Positions 1-9,932 of a stretch of 64,000 nucleotides of DNA are shown here, piece by piece. Position numbers and translations under genes: made by a program. Position 1 is the stretch's first letter; each line of letters begins with the position of its first letter. Source of the DNA: Tanytarsus gracilentus (taxonomy: Eukaryota; Arthropoda; Insecta; Diptera; Chironomidae). The stretch lies in the NCBI GenBank assembly GCA_038502055.1, contig JAXRKN010000045.1:9289501-9353500 (forward strand), read 5' to 3'. Below the pieces are notes generated by a model. The model saw nothing but the letters and a program-made list of their open reading frames with translations. It was not told the DNA's origin and ran no database searches.

Positions 1-1332
1 GATAATCTTTGATGTTGATTTTATTTCTATCTAAAAAAATAAACCTTTTGTGTATAGCGAGAAAAAGAAGAAGAAAAATATGACGAAATCATAATAAATT
101 TGACTACAAAAAAAAGAGATTAAGGAAGTGGCTTTTAATTGCATTTTTATGTTTGCTTTTTGCCACTTAAAAAAAGATAAAAGATGAAAATTTTCTCTTC
201 TTTTTCAGTCTTGCCGATCAATTAAGAATTTTTTTTTGGGAGAGATGCAGCACATTTGAATGTTCAGTTTGGAAGTGCTTCCGATTTGTTTTATTCTTGT
301 TAAATATTAAGGTTTAAGTGACGCGAGAAAATTTTGAGAATAGAAAAATTATTTTTGCTTGTTTAAAAATCATAAATCTTTGCAGGTATTAAAATATTTT
401 TCAATGTTGTATTTTTATTAGCATTCAGGTAAAAATCCTAAAAGGGTTAAATGGGTGTAAAGTTGTAATCTTAAATTATTCAACCAATTACTGAGGATAA
501 TTTATAAAAAAATTTAGATGAAATTTAGATTGATAAAATTTTAGAATGCATTTTTAATAAAAAAGTTAAATTTTAAATTATTTTTAAAAATTCTTCCTCA
601 AAAAATCATAAATCAAAATTTTTAAAAATTACTAAACCAAAATCTCAACCAGCGTTAAACTTTAAATCCTCAGTGCCAACCCCTCTAAAGAAAAATTCAA
701 CGTAAGAATTCTCATCAAACTTCTAATGAACAATAAATTGTCCTCTCTCGATCACATCTAAAACACTCGACGTCGTTTGCCGGGAGGAAAAAACTGGTTT
801 TGACTCTCTTCTAAACTATTTTGACTCATGTTTCATGCCAACCGGCAAAAAGTCCTTGAAATTTATGTTGTGCGAATGAGAAAGAACAAGAGAGAGTCGG
901 AGAAATTGAGAGAAGACAGACGTGATTCACCCTCGTGTTATGCCTTAAAGTATTTCAATGTCATCGATTTTTACAATCCTCAAATGACATCATAAAAGCA
1001 TAAAGAGTGAAGCAATTTCATCCCCTCGTACATGAATGCAGTTGAACGATCGTTCGAGAGAATGAGAGAGGAAAATTTTCTCTCAATTCTCTCTCAGAAC
1101 GAGAAAAATATTCGTTTCAGTTCTTTTGAATTCTTTTTTTGTCAGTTGCTTGCGTTACTTTAGATCGTCAACATCAAATTTGAACTTTTTCCTGCTCAGT
1201 CGGTGATTTTATTCGGTGTGATAACAAAAGAATAAAAAATTCTAATTCTATTTTTTGCCGGTTTACGTTGGATTTTTTTATTACAATAATTGACTCCGGG
1301 CGTGTCTTGACAACTTAGACTTTCGAAATAAA
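1..1332. other. Region upstream of the lachesin-like gene
   Basis: No coding sequence is recognisable. The last 300 bases look like a promoter and 5' UTR: GAGAG-type runs at about 1056-1108, a perfect 12-bp palindrome GAACGATCGTTC at 1044-1055, and initiator-like TCAGTT/TCAGTC at 1117-1122, 1142-1147 and 1197-1202. None is paired with a convincing TATA box or DPE, so the start site is not fixed. The rest is AT-rich filler. Confidence 0.4.
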
Positions 1333-4300
1333 ATGGATTATAAAATCTCCTTGATATTGTGCGTCGCAACGCTCGCAAATTTGTGTAAGTTCTGATGAAA
1401 CAAAAGGATAATTAATTGACATTTGAGGGTTATTTATTTTTTTAAAAAAAATTGATAAAAAAAATAAATGCTTAAAAATTACCTCAAAATTTATTTTAAT
1501 AAATTAAATTTAATCCTGCCAAAATTAAATTTTCCTGTCGACTCATATCCATGCGTGTGTTCACTCATACCATAAAAGGTTGCATTTTGCAATCGAAATG
1601 ATTTTAAACAAGGGGAAAAATGAAACCTACTTGAATTGCATATTCGACTATATGCTAAAAATCCATCCTGAAAGGGATGAGAGAGTTCACAATAATTTAC
1701 GATCGAAATGCATTTTGTGTGTCTGGCAAATAAAGTAAATTGCTTCGAGGAAAAATTGAAATGATAAGCATGAAGTTAATGAAAATTGCGCTTGAATGGA
1801 TAAAATCATAAAAATCAAAGTTTCATGACTTCAGGGAGGCACAATGAGAAGTTCTGCAGAAAAATGTCGATAAATTTTCAGTTTTATGACTGCGAAAAAT
1901 TTCCTTCTTAAATAACTCATTTTGTGCGAGAAAAGCAAGTCAGGGTGACATTTTATTTCCGCCACATGACGGTTAGAAAAAAAGCAACAGAACAAAAATT
2001 AATGTGTGCGTGATTGTGAAATTTGTGTTATGTGAATTAATTAAACTCATTTTGCACAATCAAACTAGGTGAAGATTTTGATCTAAAAACCTAAAAATAC
2101 CAAAAACATAAAAAATCTAAATAAACAAATTAATGACGATGAAAAATGTGTTCATGTCATGACATGTAATAAAGTCGTAATGGGATTGGAGTGTATGATA
2201 TTAAATAATAAAATAAGTGATGCGAAAAGCAAGTGACAATTCAGATGAAATTCGAAGAATATGTTTTTAGTTTAATAATACCTACATAAAAAAATATCAG
2301 TTAATTAAATGTGGGATACCTAGTTGGAAAAATAAATTAAATTAAAATTTTATTTAAATAAAATTTTTTATTGAGACAATTAATAAAATTTATTGCATAA
2401 ATTTTTAAAATCTTTAAATATTTTTAAATTGAATTGTTTCCAACGTTAATTCGATTCTTTTGGACTCACATGAGTTTAAATTTATTTTTTAGAATTTTTT
2501 CTATTTATAAAATTCAATTTAATGTTTTGCAACATAATTTTCTATCAAAATCCTGATTTATATCAGCCTCCAATTTTTTTTTCTTCTTTTCCTAACAATA
2601 CATTAATATTGATAAAATCTCGAACAACTTCCGTAAATTCACTAAGAATTTTATATTTTTTTTTCCGATAAAATCAATAAATAAAAAAATTCCCTTCACG
2701 TTCTTTTGAATCATTTCCTCTTGAATAATGCCAATGATTAATAACGTCAATTTAAACAAAAAATAATATCTAATGACAATAATAATGAAACTTGATAGAT
2801 CATAGTTTATTTAATAGTGAGTCGAGATCAAGTCTTGCATGACATTTTTTGAATAAAAAAACCTCATAAAAATCTCATTATTCATTAATTTTGAGCGCAT
2901 TAGCGTACACAATTGTAGTTTAAGGATAAGCCCACCAAGACAGTCGAGTCATGCCCATGAGTTTGAAAGAAATTATTCCACCCCAAAAATCAACATTAAA
3001 AACAAGTTTGTCTTAATCAAAAAAGTGAAGTTCTCTAGCAAGAACAAGACAAGCAACGTGTACATAATGGAAAAAGTCAATTTAAGTTTTTCTGTCGAAA
3101 TTTAAATATAAATCGACATAAAATGTTGCGCCTCGAACAAATAGAGGAGGGAAAAAGGTTTCTATTGTAAATATTCTCACGAAAGGCCGAAAAATTCTTT
3201 AATATTCATGAAACAGTCACACGAAATAAAGTGATCACGTGTTGTCATAAAAAAAAGTTCTGAGAATTTTTATTGAAGTCAAATTATTCAAGAAACAAGT
3301 TTAAATATTTTTTATTCCCTCCAGGCCTAGCTCAAGAAGCTTCAATCAGCTACATCTCACCTCCTCAAACCAAAAATCCCGGCGAAAATGCGACTTTCAA
3401 TTGCACAGTAGTGAAACCAAATGACGTTCCTGTCACCTGGCTCAAAGACGGACGAACACTCACATTAGGAAAGTTTCTCGCATTTAATGATCAACGCTTA
3501 AATATTGAAGTCGATGAACAAACAAATACTTTTAAGTTGACAGTAAGTCCATTTTTCAATCTTATGTAAGAAAATCAATTTACATTTTTTTAATTCTCAG
3601 ATTCAAAACTTGACAACAACTGATTCGGGCAAATATCGTTGTCAGATTAATTTGTACCTCCAAAGAACAGTCGGCAAAGATGTTGATCTTCAAGTTACGC
3701 GTCCACCAATTATTGTCGATACTGAGAACACAAATTTTCTCGCCGTTGAGGGGCAGACAGTCGTTCTGCCATGTAAAGCTGATGGATATCCAAGACCTGA
3801 GATCACATGGAAACGCGATAACCGCGATTTAATGTCAAACAAACAATTTGAATACAAGTGAGATTTTTTAATATATTTTTGACTTCATTTTTAACTCAAT
3901 TAATTGATTCTCAGAGGAGCAAATTTGACAATTATTCAAGTGAAAAAAGAAGACCGAGGACGGTACATTTGTGAGGCAAGCAACAACATTGGAAATTCTG
4001 TCACCAAAAATGTCCTCTTGGAAGTCAACTTTGGACCAACTATCTCCTCAAAACGCCCTAAAGTGGGCCAAAAAGTAGGTTACTCAGCCAAACTAATCTG
4101 CAGATCAGTCAGCTATCCACCGTCATCGATTTCATTCGTTCACAACAACAAGGAACTTAACAACAATGAACATCATCAAATTCTAAATGTCGGAATTGGA
4201 AATGGAGAGACTGAAGCGACTTTAACTTTCCACGATGTGAGAAAACACAATTTCGGCCATTACGAGTGTAAGGCCAAGAACTCGTATGGAAATGCAGAAA

Positions 4301-6306
4301 CTAAAGTGGAATTGTTCGGTAAGGAAGTCATTAATTTCTTCTTTTTCTCTCTCTTCCCTCTCGCTTTTTTTAACCGTCTCAATTCGCTTGATTTTCTTGT
4401 TCTGATCCGCTGATTTTAGTTCCATGTTGTAACTTTTGATTTTTTTGTGATTTTATTTTATTTTTTTTTGATGTGGCTAAGTGTGATTGCTTGCTTTTTG
4501 CTTTAGTTTCGTTTTAATGATGATTTTAGTAAAAAAATTGAGTGAGAAAAAATTATTTAGAACTTTTTTTGGGGTTTGAAAAAAATTAATTTTTTTATGT
4601 TGAAATTTAAAAACTTCATAAAAAATATTTTAGACAACCCAAAAAAATCTATTTAGTGATCTGCATGCTCGAAGATTAGTTTAGAGTTTCACTTAATTGC
4701 AGTTAAATGAGAAAATTATGAGCGCAAAGCGTGAGATAGAAAGAAAACCAAGTTTGAGAAAAACTCTTTCACATAAATCACTGACGATATCGTCAAGCAT
4801 GCGAGCGAGCGACAGCAGGCATTTAGTTGGAAATTCGAGATATATTTGACTAGCGAGCAATTGCACTCGGCGACCTGCACTAATGCTGAATTATTAATTT
4901 ATGCTTTATAAATGTTTTCATTTTTCTAGAGACTGAAATTCCCGTCTATCCCTTCAAATTCTAAGTAAATTTAAAGCGTATGCACGCAAACACAAAACGC
5001 ACATGTACACAATTTATCTCTTCCTCCTTCACTATATACACACACATTAAATACCACACCAACCATCATCATCCAGCCTCAACAGTAGAAAATAGCGCTT
5101 TTTAGCATCGACAATCGTGTTTTTCTGTGTTTCTATTTTCGTGTAGCATTTTATATGTTTTCCTTTAAAATATTTTTAAAAATCCCGAAAAAAAAACATG
5201 CATATAAAATGTTTTATGTATTCATTCAAAAAAAACGTTTATGTAGGTATTTTAAAAAATCATAATATTCCTCCTTCATGCTTGAATCTCATACACACTG
5301 TCTTAATTGCATATAAATGTTATTACACTCTGAGCTGCAAGCATGAGGTTTCTTTTTTTCGTTAGGGTTGAAGAGCGTTAGCAGAGAGCATTATGAGAAT
5401 GGCTTATGAAATGATTTAGCACTTTTTTCATTACTCTTTTTTATTTTATTTCAATTTAACCTTTCCGAATTCTATTTCGAGTGGTGTTTCTGGAATTACG
5501 CGGTGATTTGGGAAATTTTTAATGGCTTTTAGGGAGAAAACTTTAAACTGGTGGTTTTGAATGCACGTGATTTTGTTGAATGGGATTTATGGTAGGTGTG
5601 GACACAAAAAAATACGTTAAAATTTGAATTTTATGATTTTTTTATTAATTAAAAATGTTTGAATTTTTTTCATTCAAAAATTCTAAATTTTTAACGGTTT
5701 TTTATGTGTTCTTACTTAGGAAAAATTCACAGATTTTTTTGGCATAACTATTTTAAAATTTATGTTTAAAATTCAATTTAAATGTTAATTCTTTCAAATG
5801 ATTCATTCACCAATTAAAAACCACCAAATATAAACTTGATTGCCATTGAAAAAAAGAGTCTAGAATTTTTAATGATCACGCATAAAATTTATGTTTTCTC
5901 CACGTTTTGTGGGCACAGAAAATTTCAATTCGAAACACCACAATTGAACTAGAATTTTCTCACTGCACGCGTTAATTAGAACGAGAACGTTTTCTCTCTT
6001 TTTTCATTTGATTGAAATATCTACATAAAAATATCTTTTTTTGATGAATAGACATTGCATTTGCTTCATGCTGCTTTTCACTACTGCTGACGCTTTTTAA
6101 AACCCATTCGCTTTAAGGCTATTTCCTCAATAAATAATTAATCATTTTCTATTTTCTTATCTCTCTCTTAATTATTTCCAGAGCAAGAAATACCTAACGA
6201 GACCTTTTCAATGCTCATGCAATCGAGTGGCCATCGGTACATTGGATTTCATCACTTTACGGCAGCCATAGGAACAATCATCATCTCTTTTAAATTATTC
6301 TATTGA
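1333..6306 (+). CDS. Lachesin-like Ig-superfamily adhesion protein, two alternative last exons
   Basis: Exons 1333-1384, 3325-3542, 3601-3857 and 3915-4318, then either 6182-6306 (351 aa) or 4930-4964 (321 aa); all phases agree. Residues 1-18 and the next few (MDYKISLILCVATLANLC) form a signal peptide split by a phase-1 intron. Three Ig domains follow, with Cys...Trp...DxGxYxC cores: ATFNC/VTWLKD/DSGKYRC, VVLPC/ITWKRD/DRGRYIC and AKLIC/ISFVHN/NFGHYEC; the third domain has Phe in place of the core Trp. The layout and the post-domain ETEIP motif fit the lachesin/amalgam group of neuronal and septate-junction adhesion proteins (family knowledge). The 6182 exon ends in a hydrophobic tail (TAAIGTIIISFKLFY), as expected for a GPI signal; the 4930 exon has none. 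AATAAA at 6737-6742 is a candidate poly(A) signal. The paralogue identity is not resolved. Confidence 0.85.
1385..3324 (+). other. First intron of the lachesin-like gene
   Basis: A 1.9-kb phase-1 intron (GTAAGT...CCCTCCAG) between the signal-peptide exon and the first Ig exon. It is AT-rich with no ORF or repeat I can support. A long first intron in an otherwise compact gene is where enhancers of such genes are often found (inference). Confidence 0.6.
4930..4964 (+). CDS. Alternative short terminal exon of the lachesin-like gene
   Basis: After a TTTTTCTAG acceptor the exon completes the split Glu codon and reads ETEIPVYPFKF then stop. ETEIPV matches the linker that follows the last Ig domain in lachesin-type proteins, so this is probably a true exon and not chance. 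It has no hydrophobic tail and predicts a secreted isoform. The downstream exon at 6182 begins with the similar EQEIP, so the two look like duplicated or mutually exclusive ends. Confidence 0.55.
4965..6181 (+). other. Intron between the alternative last exons
   Basis: AT-rich sequence with no ORF. It would serve as the 3' UTR of the short isoform: ATTAAA near 5046 is a possible poly(A) signal. Otherwise I see nothing. Confidence 0.4.
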
Positions 6307-7689
6307 AGTCATGACGCTCTCTCTCTATTCTTCATCAATCTATTTTATTTCAAATCTCGAAATGCTTTTAGAAGCTGCACACACAAATAATAAGATATGA
6401 TAATAATTTAAGAGTTTAGAAAATGATTCTCGTTTTCTTGTATTATAGTTTTTTTTTGCTTCTTCTTCAATTTCTTTTGATACATCTTTATCATCATCTC
6501 ATCTCGTCAACTTCTAAATGCTATAAACGTGAAGATTTAGATTTTTTTTTGTTTAGCTCACTTTAGAATGATCAGGAGATGTAAATTGGGCCCCTGGGAG
6601 CGATACACAGAATTTTACTGTCAATTAAATCTTTTTCCCTCTCCCAATTCACATTTTCTGATCAATTTCCTTTTAGTATGCATTTAAGAGAGTGCATTTA
6701 CGATATAATTTATATATTTTTTATATCACATCTCGAAATAAAAGAAAAATACAAAAACATGTGAATGAAAACCAAAAAAAAATTTATTTCGTGTTAATTT
6801 TATTAAGTGAAGAATTGTGAATTTTTTTACAGCTTTTTCGGTCATTTCAAAATTTTTAGTGAATCATAAATTTTTTTTATTTTCAGCTCTTTTAAAGTCG
6901 TTAAATATTTTGAAAACAAAAAATAATCTTCGCACCTGTCTTTCATGTCTAATCCAATTTTCATGCTAAACTTATCTCAAAATTAACACAAGAACATAAT
7001 TGGAATTTAATGAGCAAACCTGCAGCAATTCGAGCTGGCCAAAAAATTTAGTTTTGAAACACGAAAGCTAAATTAGAGAATGGCTCTTGGGAGATTTAAT
7101 AATTTCAGATGATTTAAAGTTTTTAAAAAAATTTGATTATGAAAGATTTGCGTGAGTGATCAAAAAAGAATTTAAAGTCGTCAATCAATTAAGCATGTGA
7201 TGAATTTTTACGAGTTGAAGTAGAAAAGTTTTTTCCTGATCATTGCGACATTCTCAAGAAAAAATTGGACAAGTTAAAAAATTAATTCCTAAATTTAAAA
7301 ATAAAATTTTAAAATTTAAAAAATTCTAAAGAAAATTTTTAAAATATTTCATGATTTTTTTGCAAAATATTTTATTTTCTAAATAGCATAAAATTCATAA
7401 AAATTTTGCTTCATGAACGCAACATTTGACTATGTCTGACATCAAAGAATAAAAAATCTCTCGAACAACAAAAAAATCAGCCAAAGTCAAATTATCAACA
7501 ACAAAAAGCCGGCATCATACACTTAAAAATTTTGTATTTTCTCTCTCGCGAGAATAAAAATATCTTATCTTGCTTTTGTGTACAAATACACATAAAAAAC
7601 TGCTTGAAAAGAGAAAAAAAATCGGCACACACAGGAACTTGAAGTAAGAATAAATTTTAGCCTCTCCCGCCGCGAGTCATTCATTCATT
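6307..7689. other. Spacer between the lachesin-like gene and the GST promoter
   Basis: Holds the 3' UTR of the Ig gene up to the AATAAA at 6737-6742, then AT-rich sequence with no gene recognised. Confidence 0.5.
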
Positions 7690-7724
7690 TCAGTTTGTCG
7701 TAGTCTGTCGTTCGAGCGAGACTC
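7690..7724 (+). promoter_or_regulatory. Predicted GST core promoter (Inr plus DPE-like)
   Basis: TTTCAGTTTG fits the arthropod initiator TCAGTY, with the A at 7692 as +1. At +28 the sequence reads AGACT, four of five positions of the DPE consensus RGWYV at the required spacing. The interval is GC-richer than its surroundings. A good donor (GAGA|GTGAGT) at 7791/7792 would end a 100-nt non-coding first exon. Confidence 0.45.
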
Positions 7725-8331
7725 CTAAAATTGCATCAACGCGTCACTCTTTCAGCTCTATTGTGATTCATCAATTGATACGCGCTAGAGAGTGAGTGTA
7801 ATTAGCTGTGAAAATTCATTGACTCTTCACTTGTACATAGAGCGTTACAATTAGCCGGATATTTATGGGGATTTTCCAGAAATTGATTTTGTTTTCGCTT
7901 ACATAATTCCATTACTTTTTCCACTTGACTTCATTTAAGCTAGGGTGGACGATTTGAAGTTCATTTTATTGATTAATTTTATGTTTTTCAATGTTGTGCA
8001 TCACTTAACAATGTTTTTGGGAACTTCTTTGCTGAATTTTAAGGATTGTTCATACTTAAAAAAAGAGGGTCACATAAATTATGTGCCAACGTAGCATTAA
8101 TGCCATAAACACATCATCAAGATAAAGAAAAAATTCATATTTATCGTAGCATAATTGCATACTTTTACTCTTTCCTAAAAATAATTATTTATCCGGCATT
8201 CAAACCCTTTTTCGTACATTCCAATTATTTTCGTTCATTCTTGATATCAAAAAATATTCTCACACGATGCAACAAAAAAAGTTGAATATGTATCAAAACT
8301 GGTTTTTGTTGAATTTCTGTAGACCTTGAAT

Positions 8332-8386
<55 letters not shown>

Positions 8387-9351
8387 CGTGGTTAAATTTA
8401 GAATCGGCTGAAGATAATTTAGATGCGAGAATGAAAAATAATTTTTACGGTCTGAGAATGATGACAATTGTGGAAATAATTTTTTAAACTTTAAAGCAAT
8501 TTTAATTAAATATTTTTAAGATTTTTTTTTGAATCTAATAAATTTCATTTCATTAAAATTTTAAATCTTATTTTTAATTTTTTATTTTAAATTTTCAGAA
8601 AATGAAGCTCTACTCGGTTGAAGACGGTCCACCATCCCTTGCATGTCGTATGACTCTTAAGTACCTCAACATCCCTTTTGAACTTGTTGACGTTATTTAC
8701 AATAATGGTGAACACCTAACAGAGGATTATGCTAAAGTACGTGAAACATGTTTGATTTAAAATTTAAACTTATTATAAAAATTTCAGTTAAATCCTCAAC
8801 GAGAAATTCCTGTTCTCGACGACGATGGCTTTTTGTTGAGCGAGCATATTGCAATTATGCAGTACTTATGCGATAAATACGCCGCTGACTCACCGGCATA
8901 TCCTAAAGACCCTCAACTGCGTGCATTGGTCAATCATCGATTGTGCTTCAATATGGCTCACTTTTATAGCGTTATCGCTCCCTACACAATTGCGCCAATT
9001 TTCTTTGAATATCCCCGCGATGAAATGGGACTTAAACGTGTTCATATGGCATTAGCCGTCTTCGAGGAATACCTTAAACGCGTTGGAAAGAAATATGTCG
9101 TTGCGGATCATGTTACAATTGCCGACTTTTCATTGATCGCATCGATGATTTGTTTGGAGGGAATTGGATTTTCATATGACAAGTACACGTTGATAAAAAC
9201 TTGGTATGAAACGTTCAAGCGTGAAAATCCGGAAGTTTGGGCCATTGCGGAGGGTGGAATGAATATCATAAAGGAAATCGAGATAAATCCACCTGATTTA
9301 AGCAAGTTGAATCATCCGGTTCATCCGGTTAGAAAAACAGCAAAGAAGTAA
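7692..9351 (+). CDS. Delta/epsilon-like glutathione S-transferase, related to the GFZF GST domain
   Basis: Coding exons are 8602-8736 and 8788-9351 (232 aa). A predicted non-coding exon 7692-7791 splices to 8599, just before the ATG (TTTTCAG|AAA ATG). It conjugates glutathione if active, in the cytosol. The N-terminal thioredoxin-like half contains LYSVEDGPPSLACRM (Ser12 the likely catalytic Ser) and NPQREIPVLDDDGFLLSE with the cis-Pro in IPVL. The helical half contains YVVADHVTIADFSLIA, the N-capping/hydrophobic-staple motif. From memory, the C-terminal NPPDL...HPVHPVRKT and SV.DGPPSLA blocks resemble the GST domain of Drosophila gfzf and unclassified mosquito GSTs more than ordinary detoxification GSTs. 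No FLYWCH zinc finger is visible upstream. Oddity: the usual Glu-Ser glutathione-binding pair reads Glu64-His65. AATAAA at 9436-9441. Confidence 0.85.
7792..8598 (+). other. First intron (5' UTR intron) of the GST gene
   Basis: GTGAGT...TTTTCAG, non-coding and AT-rich. It contains the long TC microsatellite described separately and nothing else I can name. Confidence 0.45.
8336..8383. repeat. (TC)24 microsatellite
   Basis: An uninterrupted 48-bp TC/GA run inside the predicted GST 5' UTR intron. On the - strand it is a perfect GAGAG array, which could bind GAGA-factor or CLAMP-type proteins (inference). Confidence 0.95.
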
Positions 9352-9932
9352 AAGAAAATTTCAAAAATTTATTTTTCAAAATCATTTTTTAAAAAATATT
9401 TTGTGATTTTACAATGACACTTAATTTCATTTTTAATAAAAAAATACTGATTTGCATTTTTGGACTGGACTGGATTTATTTGAACGTTTTCAGATACATT
9501 GCAATTTGGTAATATTAAATAAATAGTCTCATTTAAGAGATTGAATTTAAAATACATAATATACAAATTAACAAGAATTTTCTTGTGATCAATTAATTAA
9601 ATTCTTAACTTTATATGATTTAACAGACTGTAATCTTGCCGGCCATAATAGAAGTGTTATTCTTTGTTGCAATTGTCGCGATTGTAGTCATCGATGTCGC
9701 TGATTATAGCACGAATATCACATTTCTAGGATATATAGTTTAATCCCTTTTATTGAGAACTGAAATTAATGAATTGATTTTTATTTCTAATCGTCGATCA
9801 AAAATTAATATTTAGTTGAACAAAACTTTATAGCAGAAATTAGTTGCTGATTAAATCTTTTGCAGGTGCTTTAATTTTTATTTAAAACTTTTGCATTCAT
9901 TTTATTTTCATTCGAGAGTGAACAGTCTAAGG
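9352..9932. other. Spacer between GST and ionotropic receptor
   Basis: Holds the GST 3' end (AATAAA 9436-9441) and the receptor's upstream region. An unexplained GC-richer interval at 9627-9743 is open in one + frame: after a TTTAACAG acceptor it reads about 38 residues, strongly hydrophobic (LFFVAIVAIVVIDV), to a TAA. It may be an exon or gene relic; function unknown. Confidence 0.35.

Noticed and set aside
4222..4425. 67-codon - strand frame over the end of Ig exon 4.
   Set aside because: It is a shadow of the + strand Ig domain and its intron.
7941..7951. TAGGGTGGACG, an 11-bp match to the right end of the large transposon.
   Set aside because: The match stops after 11 bases and no subterminal CCGGAGT motif follows, so chance or a very old relic cannot be separated.
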